This document shows, piece by piece, positions 43,336 to 52,095 of a stretch of DNA of 52,261 nucleotides; the stretch's first letter is position 1, and the number at the start of each line of letters is the position of its first letter. This DNA is from Weissella confusa (GTDB taxonomy: Bacteria; Bacillota; Bacilli; Lactobacillales; Lactobacillaceae). A program made the position numbers and the translations under genes. Under the pieces are notes generated by a model. It did not search any database. It saw only the letters and a program-made list of their open reading frames with translations, and was not told the DNA's origin. The stretch is taken from contig NZ_PVSN01000007.1 of assembly GCF_004766315.1 (NCBI RefSeq), positions 1 through 52,261 of the forward strand, in the 5' to 3' direction.

Positions 43336-46300
43336 ATGACAAAAAGTGGAGGCTTTTCAATTAAGAAGCGTCACCGCAAGTTAGGCGCTTTGATTGGTTT
43401 GGCAGCTCTGGCTGTGCCATTTGCCGCCAATCTGGGTACCTTGGGAGACGCGATTCATGCGGTCACTGGACCGCAGAACGTGTATGAGAGCAAGTTGCTG
43501 AATGTCAAACTAGAGACATCACAGGACAAAGCAAAGACCACGTGGGATTTGGAGTTTGATCGATCAGATATGTCTGTCAGTGAGCAGACAGTTAAGTTCA
43601 AACTTGATTTGGAAAAGGCTGGGTTAACCGATGCCGAGATTGCTGTTAAGGATGGCGACAAGTTGGGCGAGCCACTAGACATGCGCGAAGGAATCGTGGA
43701 TGCCGTTCTGAAGACACAATCACCGCATTTGATTTTGACAGCTATCAGTTCTAATGAAGATAAACACGACATTACGTTGCCGGTTACTGAATTGGGATTG
43801 TATAACGAAGAAAACGGTGAAAACTTGTTGCCAGCCGATAATCGTTCAGTCGATTTGACGATGGCGTTTGAGCAAGTTGCTGAAATTGCTAAGGAATCTT
43901 CATCTGAGACAGTGACTGAAGCGGTTGCTAAGGAAGAGAAGAAGGCTGAAGTAAAGTCTGAAGAAAAGACAGCTGAAGTTAAGGAAGAAAAGCAAGCTGA
44001 AAAGGCTCCACGTGTGGTGCCTTCAAACAACGGTTTTGTTCCTTATGGAAATGCTGATCCAGCAAAATGGACCGGTTCACAAATTGGGGGGACAGAAGTT
44101 ACGTCTATTGTTATGAAGTCTCGTCAGTTCACGACTCCTCAGACAAATAGTGAGGCAACGGATCCTAATAACTTCCAAATTTGGAGTAATCGTCAATACA
44201 CTCGACAAGTGCAAACATCTACAACTGGGACTGTGACTCATGATCCAAATGCGGCAATTGAAATTCGCCAAAAGTTGGGACTGGATTCAGGAACGATTGA
44301 CGGATACAAGGAAGGCTCTGCTGCTGCGCACATTCAAAATGTACGAACACACTATCACGCACAATATGAGCAAACGGATCCACAACCAAACCGTTCTTCA
44401 TATTTGATTGAATTCCAAAATGCAAGCCAAGTAACGGGATCAGCATTCACGGTTGTATACGACAATGTTGGTGTGTATGTTGATGCCAACGGTGACGAAC
44501 ACCAAATCGGTGCGACGTTGCACTTGTCAAACATTGTGGCTGTTGACGGTATGGCACAAGACAACCGTGGCGTTTGGGATGGTACACACCACTTTATCGA
44601 TGTGCCAAACAACTTGTATTCAGGTTTGATTTACCAAGGTATTCGTTCATTGGACGTAACGTTGCAGTTCTTTACTGTTGAAGGCGGTCAATTCGCAAAC
44701 ATTATTAATGTTCAAAATGATTCAGCTGATACAACAAAGGCAAGTATTACATTTGACTCTTTGAATAACTTTGGTACGACGACTAACCACGGAACTGTTA
44801 ATCAATGGGATGCAACTGCATATGGTATTAACTCAGCCCAGTTTGCTGAGTCAGCTGCCAAGGTTGTTGGCAACACCTTAGATTGGAATTCAGCTCGAAC
44901 TGCTAAGGCAGGAACAGCGATGGTGCAAGACAATTCACTTGCTAATGAAATGAAGGGTGAGTGGTACTCAACTGCTCACGGACATTACACGACAGATCCG
45001 CAATACCCAGTGTCAAGCATGGCCATGTATGACAATGACCCATACGATCGTTGGGTCGACGTTGCTGAGTCAAATACGTTCGAACGAGGAGCCATTAATT
45101 GCCCAATCACTGGGACAACGAACACGTTCCGTTTGTTCTCAGGAACGGGTAATACTTGGCAAACGTTGACTAGTGCGCAAATTAATCCAGTTGCACTGCC
45201 GGAACCTTACAAGACTGTAACGGATAAGACGGATTATGGATCAGCGCTGGCTGAACTTGATGCTTATACGAGCGGGTCAGCGAAACAAGCTGGAGACTAC
45301 GATGGTGAAAGTGTCAGTCAAGCTGGAACCTTTACGAAGAACAACACAAGTTACTTTGTTCATAACTATTGGGTGTTCCAACCAACGTATACAGTTGGGG
45401 ATGAGTCAATTGCTAAGTCAAATAAGATTGTGATGACCGACTTGTTGCCAGAAGGTATGACTTTGCGTGACTATGATTTGTCAGACACGCCAGTAACCAT
45501 TGACAGCCAACAAGACGTCAGTGTTATCGTTCCAACAGGAACGGGTACAACGACACCTTTGATTCGTCAAACAAATTCAGCCGCTAACGATTATTCTGTT
45601 CGAGTTGAAAAAGATGCAGATGAGCCAACGCGCCAGCGAGTAACGGTTACATTTACGGATGCTGGTATTGGTAAGACTGTGTTTAATGGTGATGATATTG
45701 GATTTAGTCTCCGTGTAAAGGTTGACGTTATGTCAGCTATCAATGCAAAGTCTGAGGTGGTTTGGGAAAACCAAGCCGAAGTCATTACTGGTGTAAGTGA
45801 TGAGAAGACAAACAAGGTTACGACACACTTGGATCCATTGGATGCAAACATCGCATTGAAGATTCACAAGGTTGACGGTGATGGACGTTCACTTTCAGGT
45901 GCTGATTTCACGTTGACTCGTCAAACAGAATACACGAACTGGAATGGTACGACGTTTGATACCCCAACGAAATCTGAATTAGAAATCACACCAGCTTCAA
46001 AGACGGCGGATACATGGACGTTTGATAACTCTGTTTCTGAAGGAGCAGATGGAACGCCAGGTGAGCCTAAGTTGAAGCCTGGAACGTACAAGCTAAGCGA
46101 GACGCAAACACCGGACGGGTGGACTGGTATCGCTGATATTGTCTTTACATTGAACTATGTGCGTGCAAATCCAAGTTTAACACCTGAGGACGACCATTAT
46201 GACGATTTGAAGATGGTTATCACGCTCCCTAGCGGCACAACTTGGAATACATTTGATATTGACACTGGTGTTCAAGTTGACGTGCCTAACGGTGAAAAGG

Positions 46301-46839
46301 AAGCTAAGGTCAAGTTGATTAAGAAGGATGCGGATGGCAACGAGCTTTCAGGAGCTCAGTTCCAATACCGCATGATTGTTAATGATCAACCAGAAGCTAC
46401 ATGGCATGATTTGGATGCCAACGGTGCTATCTTCACAATGAAGTCAGGCGAGCAACTAGATTACGATCGTCCTTCAAAGAAGGAAGTTATGTATGAAGTT
46501 AAGGAAACCCAATCTCCTGATGGATATGCTTTGGACGGCAGCATCTACTTCAAGGTAGTGCCAAAGTCTGATTATGGTTTGTACAGCAATTTGACCGCGC
46601 CTTTGACAGACGTTGCATTACTTGCAACTAATGCTGAAGGAACAGAGGCGTACGGATGGGCATCTATGGATGAAGTCGATGGTATCTTTATCGGTACGTT
46701 TGAAGTTCAAAACAACCCTAAGTCAATCTTCCCTCGTGTTGGAGGAACAGGAATTCAAGCATACATTGGTGCTGGTTTGATCGTTATGTTGATCGCCGGT
46801 GGGGCAGCTTGGTACATCAAGCGCCGTCAAAACCAATAA
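43336..46839 (+). CDS. Large wall-anchored adhesin 1 with SpaA-like domains, FPRVGG sorting signal
   Basis: This surface protein has 1167 residues from ATG 43336, which has AGGGAG at good spacing; ATG 43285 in the same frame sits too close to its own AAGGTGG. Order: a basic, hydrophobic signal peptide, an N-terminal domain of about 150 residues, an acidic/lysine-rich linker (AKEEKKAEVKSEEK), and a central adhesin-like domain with THHFIDVPNNLYSGLIYQGI. An isopeptide-type region (DLLPEGMTLRDYDLSDTPV) is followed by two SpaA-like domains (IHKVDGDGRSLSGADFTL with YKLSETQTPDGW; LIKKDADGNELSGAQFQY with YEVKETQSPDGY). The sorting signal KSIFPRVGG, a helix and KRRQ end it. The central domain is shared with the next gene. 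Ligand unknown. The sorting signal matches pilin 2, so incorporation at a pilus tip is plausible. Confidence 0.85.
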   Translation: MTKSGGFSIKKRHRKLGALIGLAALAVPFAANLGTLGDAIHAVTGPQNVYESKLLNVKLETSQDKAKTTWDLEFDRSDMSVSEQTVKFKLDLEKAGLTDAEIAVKDGDKLGEPLDMREGIVDAVLKTQSPHLILTAISSNEDKHDITLPVTELGLYNEENGENLLPADNRSVDLTMAFEQVAEIAKESSSETVTEAVAKEEKKAEVKSEEKTAEVKEEKQAEKAPRVVPSNNGFVPYGNADPAKWTGSQIGGTEVTSIVMKSRQFTTPQTNSEATDPNNFQIWSNRQYTRQVQTSTTGTVTHDPNAAIEIRQKLGLDSGTIDGYKEGSAAAHIQNVRTHYHAQYEQTDPQPNRSSYLIEFQNASQVTGSAFTVVYDNVGVYVDANGDEHQIGATLHLSNIVAVDGMAQDNRGVWDGTHHFIDVPNNLYSGLIYQGIRSLDVTLQFFTVEGGQFANIINVQNDSADTTKASITFDSLNNFGTTTNHGTVNQWDATAYGINSAQFAESAAKVVGNTLDWNSARTAKAGTAMVQDNSLANEMKGEWYSTAHGHYTTDPQYPVSSMAMYDNDPYDRWVDVAESNTFERGAINCPITGTTNTFRLFSGTGNTWQTLTSAQINPVALPEPYKTVTDKTDYGSALAELDAYTSGSAKQAGDYDGESVSQAGTFTKNNTSYFVHNYWVFQPTYTVGDESIAKSNKIVMTDLLPEGMTLRDYDLSDTPVTIDSQQDVSVIVPTGTGTTTPLIRQTNSAANDYSVRVEKDADEPTRQRVTVTFTDAGIGKTVFNGDDIGFSLRVKVDVMSAINAKSEVVWENQAEVITGVSDEKTNKVTTHLDPLDANIALKIHKVDGDGRSLSGADFTLTRQTEYTNWNGTTFDTPTKSELEITPASKTADTWTFDNSVSEGADGTPGEPKLKPGTYKLSETQTPDGWTGIADIVFTLNYVRANPSLTPEDDHYDDLKMVITLPSGTTWNTFDIDTGVQVDVPNGEKEAKVKLIKKDADGNELSGAQFQYRMIVNDQPEATWHDLDANGAIFTMKSGEQLDYDRPSKKEVMYEVKETQSPDGYALDGSIYFKVVPKSDYGLYSNLTAPLTDVALLATNAEGTEAYGWASMDEVDGIFIGTFEVQNNPKSIFPRVGGTGIQAYIGAGLIVMLIAGGAAWYIKRRQNQ

Positions 46840-46877
46840 TTTTGATACACATAATTTGAAGTAGACGTGCTTGAATA

Positions 46878-46915
46878 AGCCGGTTGTGAACAGAAATGTT
46901 CGCAGCCGGCTTTTC
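46878..46915 (+). terminator. Terminator between the two adhesin genes
   Basis: AGCCGG pairs with CCGGCT, with an inner GTGAAC/GTTCGC stem, followed by TTTTCTGTTG. The adhesins are therefore separate units. Confidence 0.82.
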
Positions 46916-47035
46916 TGTTGTATTTTTGGACATAAACCCGTCGATAATTTCCAAGAGTCTTTAATTGACAGCCACATAGATTTTGTATCTTGTCCGTAAT
47001 ATGGGATAAGTAGAAAATGGAAGGATACGGCAGTG

Positions 47036-50000
47036 ATGACAAGACGCATGCGAAAATTTAATACCCGATTTAGTGTGCTGATTTTGTTGATGCCGTTATT
47101 ACTAAATCTCGCCATCTTCAGTAAGGTGGCGTACGCGGAAACTAAGAATACGTTGATTAGTGAGCTACCAGCTAAGATTGATAACGGACTGCTAGATGCG
47201 ATTGAAGATACTGGTAAAGTGTCGTTGCCGGATGTCGTAGGTGCCGGTGAGGGTAATCCGACGTTGACTGGTGAGGGCGAGTTGGAACCAACAACTCCGA
47301 TGAAGCCGGCTGTGCTAAAGAGTGTTGCCGGAACAATTTATGATTACTTCGACTACGAAGGTGTGCCATTTGTGATTAAAGTTTCGCAACGTCGTGCCTT
47401 TATGGATTACGAGATTACGTTTGACAAAGTAGAAGATAACTTTCAAAAGTTTGGTACTGATAAGGAAGCTGGGGTATTCCCGGTTGAATTTGGTGTTGAC
47501 GGCGATCGTGTTGGCAGCGTTGAAAGCATCACGCTTAATGACAAGCCGATTGAGTTGGATGATAAGAATCGTTACCGAGTTGATGCACGAACTGAAAAGC
47601 AAGTCTTCAAGTTTACGCTGCGACCACCGGCTAATAAGAAATATGGGTTGATGATTGTGTCGCCGGTGCGTGAGGAAATCTATTCAGATGGTCATGAAAA
47701 CGTGTATATTCCACGTGAAATTCATATGGGTGTGCTGTTTTATCCATTTGCGAGTGATTGGGAGCACGATGATCAAAAGATGACGGTGTACGACGAGCAG
47801 GAGGAGCGTGCGACGTTAGCGAGACCAGACGATTTGATTCCGACTGAAACGTTGAAGGGTTACAGCGCGACGATTAAGGCTGATGCCTATTCTGACCCAA
47901 GCAAGATGAAAGTTTATCTGAACCAAGACGCAATTGATGATGATTATTTGGTCATTGAGGAACGCTTGAACTCAGACAAGCGTAGTAACTTGGCGAACAT
48001 GTGGGGTGAAACGTGGTGGAACTCAGAGGAAAACGACCACGGTTTGTACTACTACGAGAAGTTTAATGAGCAGTCGCCGGGTAAGAATTACTCAGTTATG
48101 ATTTCCGTGATTGAGATGGTTGCGAGTCGTGCAAAACGTGGTGAAATTACGATTTATTACCCATATGTCGGCACGTACAAAACCAAGCACGTGGATGATA
48201 ATGGCGATGTGAAGTGGACGACGCATTTGATGGGTGCCTACGTGACATTGTCAGACTTCATTCCAGGCGTCATTGGTGGTCATACTGGCGGAACGGGTGA
48301 TTCGGCCGATCCGTATTTGAACCTATCGAATAATTTGTATTCGGGGTTGTTGTACAACAAACTCTCGGATTTCCAAATTGAATTCCAGTATGTTGATTTT
48401 GAAAATAAGCATCTGATTGATGTGCAAAAGACGGATAAGAAGATGTCATATCTGACATTTGCATCATTGAATGCTAATCGTCAGACAAACCCGTGGGGAC
48501 CTGATGCAGACATCGAAAAGCGTTATGACTATGCGGAAGGTGTCGGCTGGGCAGGTGCAAACGAAAACAAGGGTGTGACAGTTGAAGGTGCAACCATTAC
48601 TTATCACAAAGACAAGTACATTGGGACGGCTGACGCGGCTAGTCAATGGGAGACTGGTAATGACATTTGGCAGGATTATTTGAACGGTGAGAATTTTGAA
48701 CGTTCAGCCGTGTCATTTGTGCTTGAAGGTACATCGGCAAAGGTACGCATGGGTTCATTAACCAACGGTGTTTGGGGCGCGTTCTTGAGTTCAAGTATCT
48801 CCGTACCGAATGATGAGGAATTCTCATTCGACATTGATACGACTGTCGGGACGCGTGATAAGCCATCGGTGAATAAATTCGTCCACAAGGATACGAATGA
48901 TTTGAATGGCAAAACGCTGGAAGATGCGACGAAGCCATTCTGGTATTGGACATACCCAACGACTTATGCGAACGGTGAAGATTATTTGCTATCACCAAGT
49001 GCGGTTGAAGCAACGGTTAATTTGCCGAAGGTCGGTGGTGATGCGGTGATTTTGGCCGGTGCCTTAAAGAATGGCGTGAAGGTCTACAATACGGCGGGAA
49101 CGAGTGACGACACGACAACCGGTACCCGTGCTGAAATGGCGTACGGCACCGACTATGAGGTGACGGTGAACGATCGTAAGGTTAAGGTGACGTTGACCAA
49201 GGAAGGTGTACGTAAGTTGATGTTTAACGGCTCAGACTGGGCAGTCGGGGTTAACGTACGTCATTCGGTTGCGGAATATTTGACTGATGCAACCTACACC
49301 CAACAAGCCGCAGTTTCATATACGTTCAATAACGTATTGTGGAATCGTACGCAGCAATCAAACGTGGTGAGTCACCAACGTAAGGGAAAGGAAGAAGCAC
49401 CTGCTGAAGAGAAGCAGATTTCCTTTGCGGTTAAGAATACAAACCGTGCTGGTGACTTAACGTTGCTGGGTGGTGAATTCGAACTGTTTGATGATTCTGG
49501 TAAGCAATTGACTAAGCAAAATTCAGGTAGTCACACGACATTGTGGGCAGGTTTAGCAGATGACACGACTTATACGTTACGCCAAACTGGTGTTGCCCAC
49601 GGTTATTGGATTGATGAAAATGAGTATCAAGTTCATGTGACAGACGGTGTTGTGACGACGGATTTGCCGACAAGCAAGCATCGTGCTGCGACAGATGTGC
49701 ACGAGGTTCTTTTTGCCAATGAAGTTAACGGCGTTGTGTTCCGTAAGTTTGCTTTGGGGGATGACCCTGATAAGCCACTGGCTGGTTCAACTTATCGATT
49801 GACGCGTGTGAGTTCGGGTCACGGCCGTGAGTTTACGACCCGTGAATCAGGGCAAACGTTGCCTGGATTGAGTCAGGGGCTTTATACGTTAGAAGAAGTT
49901 GAAGCTCCGGCTGGGTTTGAAGTTGATCCAAAGGTCTACTGTTTTGAAGTTACAGCGGGTGGTATTAACGGTGAGCCGGCAGAAATGGCGGTGGATTGTG

Positions 50001-50185
50001 TGCCACTGGGCGACAAGCTACAGTACAACGAAGAACGTGGTGAATGGTTGGTAGACCTACCAACCAAAAAGATGAAGTCGATTTTCCCACGTGTTGGTGG
50101 ACCAGGCGTCCGAATGTTTTGGGTTGTGCCAGGCGTGCTGTTGCTCATTAGTGGCGGCATGGCTTACCGCCAACGTCGACGATAG
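47036..50185 (+). CDS. Large wall-anchored adhesin 2, FPRVGG sorting signal
   Basis: This surface protein has 1049 residues, with a signal peptide ending VAYAE. GTG 47033 is an alternative start; AAGGAT serves either. An N-terminal beta-rich domain (about 100-250) leads to a middle domain with YLNLSNNLYSGLLYNKL, matching NNLYSGLIYQGI in adhesin 1. A fimbrial isopeptide-type region (LLSPSAVEATVNLPKVGG...NDRKVKVTLTKEGVRKLMFNG) follows, then two SpaA-like domains (AVKNTNRAGDLTLLGGEFELFDD; FRKFALGDDPDKPLAGSTYRL with E-box YTLEEVEAPAGF). KSIFPRVGG, a helix and RQRRR end it. Two cysteines lie near the C-terminus (KVYCFEV, AVDCVPLG) and may form a disulfide. It is paralogous to adhesin 1 but diverged. 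Ligand unknown. Confidence 0.85.
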   Translation: MTRRMRKFNTRFSVLILLMPLLLNLAIFSKVAYAETKNTLISELPAKIDNGLLDAIEDTGKVSLPDVVGAGEGNPTLTGEGELEPTTPMKPAVLKSVAGTIYDYFDYEGVPFVIKVSQRRAFMDYEITFDKVEDNFQKFGTDKEAGVFPVEFGVDGDRVGSVESITLNDKPIELDDKNRYRVDARTEKQVFKFTLRPPANKKYGLMIVSPVREEIYSDGHENVYIPREIHMGVLFYPFASDWEHDDQKMTVYDEQEERATLARPDDLIPTETLKGYSATIKADAYSDPSKMKVYLNQDAIDDDYLVIEERLNSDKRSNLANMWGETWWNSEENDHGLYYYEKFNEQSPGKNYSVMISVIEMVASRAKRGEITIYYPYVGTYKTKHVDDNGDVKWTTHLMGAYVTLSDFIPGVIGGHTGGTGDSADPYLNLSNNLYSGLLYNKLSDFQIEFQYVDFENKHLIDVQKTDKKMSYLTFASLNANRQTNPWGPDADIEKRYDYAEGVGWAGANENKGVTVEGATITYHKDKYIGTADAASQWETGNDIWQDYLNGENFERSAVSFVLEGTSAKVRMGSLTNGVWGAFLSSSISVPNDEEFSFDIDTTVGTRDKPSVNKFVHKDTNDLNGKTLEDATKPFWYWTYPTTYANGEDYLLSPSAVEATVNLPKVGGDAVILAGALKNGVKVYNTAGTSDDTTTGTRAEMAYGTDYEVTVNDRKVKVTLTKEGVRKLMFNGSDWAVGVNVRHSVAEYLTDATYTQQAAVSYTFNNVLWNRTQQSNVVSHQRKGKEEAPAEEKQISFAVKNTNRAGDLTLLGGEFELFDDSGKQLTKQNSGSHTTLWAGLADDTTYTLRQTGVAHGYWIDENEYQVHVTDGVVTTDLPTSKHRAATDVHEVLFANEVNGVVFRKFALGDDPDKPLAGSTYRLTRVSSGHGREFTTRESGQTLPGLSQGLYTLEEVEAPAGFEVDPKVYCFEVTAGGINGEPAEMAVDCVPLGDKLQYNEERGEWLVDLPTKKMKSIFPRVGGPGVRMFWVVPGVLLLISGGMAYRQRRR

Positions 50186-50198
50186 AAATAGTTATTGA

Positions 50199-50225
50199 GA
50201 TGCGTAGTGATACGCATCTTTTTTT
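50199..50225 (+). terminator. Terminator of adhesin 2
   Basis: GATGCGT pairs with ACGCATC and is followed by seven T. Confidence 0.88.
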
Positions 50226-50239
50226 ATATGGCAAACAAA

Positions 50240-50269
50240 TAGCGCCGGCTCCAAACGGAACCGGCGCTA
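50240..50269 (-). terminator. GC-rich hairpin, probable end of the integrase transcript
   Basis: TAGCGCCGG pairs with CCGGCGCTA, with an inner TCC/GGA. On the minus strand it is followed by TTTGTTTG, a weak T-rich tail. Confidence 0.5.
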
Positions 50270-50359
50270 CATGCGAAATTACTGACTGCTCTGGCTGGGA
50301 ACCGACCAATCAGCTTGAAACCCTTGTCGTATAGGCGTTTTCAGTATTGAATTCTATTC

Positions 50360-50383
50360 ACTCCCCCAGTTACTCCCCCAGTT
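50360..50383. repeat. Tandem 12-bp direct repeat beside the integrase gene
   Basis: ACTCCCCCAGTT occurs twice with no gap, four bases from the integrase stop. Repeats next to an integrase gene are typical of arm-type binding sites flanking an attachment core. The core itself cannot be defined without the other junction. Confidence 0.55.
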
Positions 50384-50387
50384 GTCA

Positions 50388-51536
50388 TTAAAAGCTGACT
50401 AATTGAGTGAAAATATCGGCCGTCTTTGATCGCATTTCATCTGTGACGGTAGCATAAATTGCTAAGGTAGTTTTTACGTCATCGTGTCCAACTTGTGACT
50501 GCAAAGTCTTAATATCCATGCCAGCTTGAACCGCAAGTGTGATATATGTGTGCCGTAACCCGTGAATATTAATTTGAGGGACGTCCGTATCACGTATGGC
50601 TGATAGTAGCCACGAACGTGGTTGATTGCCTGAAATGCGATTATCAAGCCGCTGGTTGGTCCAAACGATGCCATTGGCAGATATACCACGTTTCATCAAT
50701 TGCTGTCCTTGAATAGCCCGCCAGTGTCTTAGAATGCCGGCAGTTTTTTCGTCTAGCATAACCTTGCGATTACCTGCCTTCGTTTTAGGCGGGTTAATAA
50801 CGACACCATGGCCAGTTGTTTCGCTAGTGGTCTTGCTAACGATAATATGTGGCTCATTGACCTCTAAATGAATATCGGACCATGCAAGCGCACGAACCTC
50901 ACCATTGCGCATCCCCGTAAATGCTAACAAACGGAGATAGGCGTACTTGTGATAGTTGATAGCATTATCATACTTGTCTTGTACAGCTTGCATGAATGAT
51001 TGAAGTTGCTGACGATCATAAAATTCAACTCGATATGACCTATCAGGCTTTGACACTGCCGTAGGGTATCGAACGTCATTAAGCGGGTTACTTTCTAGCA
51101 GTTCATAAGATACAGCAATATCTAATGCTTTTCTGAAATGATCCACTTTGCGCTTGTACGATGAGAACTGGCCAGCTAACCAATTAACCCAGCGTTGTAA
51201 TTCAACTTTGGATAGTTTGGCCACTTTGATGTTATCGAACCATTTGGGAGTGAGCACGTACATTTCAAATGAACGAGCCACCTTGCTTGTGGTCGATAGC
51301 CTTTTACCGCGCACGTATTCTTGCAGATACATATCAACAAGTTCATTAACGGTTAAGTCCGTCGTGACACCATCAAATTTACCGGCGTCAGCATCCAATG
51401 TTGCTTGCCGTTCCCAACGCTTTGCACGTGTTTTAGTTTCAAATTTAGTTTTTGCCTTTTCACGGCGCTTGCCCTGTTTGTCCGTCCAACGGATGCGCAC
51501 GGAGTAGGTGCCGTTTTTTTGTTTCGTAATACTCAT
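50388..51536 (-). CDS. int: Phage-type tyrosine recombinase (integrase)
   Basis: This site-specific recombinase has 382 residues, the usual size for temperate phages and integrative elements of LAB. The N-terminal arm-binding domain (SITKQKNGTYSVRIRWTDKQGKRRE) is followed by a SAM-like core-binding domain (about 70-155). The catalytic domain has Arg in FTGMRNGEVRAL, Lys in PPKTKAGNRKV, HxxR in IHGLRHTYI, the histidine in VGHDDVKTT and the nucleophile Tyr in LAIYATV. All catalytic residues are present, so it may be active. No excisionase, repressor or structural gene lies in the window; the remaining element would lie beyond the IS-like repeat or has been lost. Confidence 0.93.
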   Translation of the reverse strand: MSITKQKNGTYSVRIRWTDKQGKRREKAKTKFETKTRAKRWERQATLDADAGKFDGVTTDLTVNELVDMYLQEYVRGKRLSTTSKVARSFEMYVLTPKWFDNIKVAKLSKVELQRWVNWLAGQFSSYKRKVDHFRKALDIAVSYELLESNPLNDVRYPTAVSKPDRSYRVEFYDRQQLQSFMQAVQDKYDNAINYHKYAYLRLLAFTGMRNGEVRALAWSDIHLEVNEPHIIVSKTTSETTGHGVVINPPKTKAGNRKVMLDEKTAGILRHWRAIQGQQLMKRGISANGIVWTNQRLDNRISGNQPRSWLLSAIRDTDVPQINIHGLRHTYITLAVQAGMDIKTLQSQVGHDDVKTTLAIYATVTDEMRSKTADIFTQLVSF

Positions 51537-51710
51537 AGTTAAGCCTTTCCATGCGAGCAGCCAACTCTATGTATGGCATTAAGTTTTGAGTATGTGAAGA
51601 GGTGGCCGACTTTTCGGCGGGCCTCAATTTTTAGGGTATCGTCAAAATTAACGAACCCCCATTTGGTTGGCGCAATATTGCGCAGACCCCTGATTAGCAA
51701 TGCCTGCTAA
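51537..51710. other. Integrase upstream region with a perfect palindrome
   Basis: This 174-base stretch lies upstream of the integrase and downstream of the DUF1304 gene, both on the minus strand. GCGCAATATTGCGC (51670-51683) is a perfect 14-base palindrome. TTAGCA/TGCTAA (51694-51710) forms a small hairpin right after the DUF1304 stop. I see no gene in it. The palindrome could be a repressor or Xis-type site. Confidence 0.4.
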
Positions 51711-52088
51711 TTATCCCAGAATCATTTGAACTAACAACAAAACTACCACGATGACGGCCAAAGTTCCTTGCTTGAAGAAAATTGACTTGTTTCCTGATGA
51801 GAAACTTCCGTATAATGCCACCAAAATAATGTATAGCATAATGGCAAACAAGCTATTGTTGTAATTTTGCGTAAAAATCAACAAATAAAGTATTCCAACG
51901 CCAATAAGACCGTTATAAATACCTTGATTTTTAAGTAGAGTGTTTACCTTTTCGCTTTGAAGATCATCTTTTGACATGCTGAAAGTTTCAGCAGTACGAG
52001 ATGAAGTTGTTGCGAATGTTTCCAAATACATAATGAAAAAGAACTCCAAAGCAACTAGTACACTTAAAATAACGATTAGAATATTCAT
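51711..52088 (-). CDS. DUF1304 family membrane protein
   Basis: The 125-residue protein has four membrane segments. The family pattern is clear: an N-terminal helix with ALEFFFIMYLETFA, a loop with FSMSKDDLQSEKVNTLLKNQGIYNGLIGVGILY, then two more helices. DUF1304 proteins are widespread small membrane proteins of unknown role. Only 7 bases separate the start codon from the right IS-like repeat, with no good ribosome site among them, so the native upstream region has been replaced and expression is doubtful or now depends on the element. Confidence 0.82.
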   Translation of the reverse strand: MNILIVILSVLVALEFFFIMYLETFATTSSRTAETFSMSKDDLQSEKVNTLLKNQGIYNGLIGVGILYLLIFTQNYNNSLFAIMLYIILVALYGSFSSGNKSIFFKQGTLAVIVVVLLLVQMILG

Positions 52089-52095
52089 TATTTAA

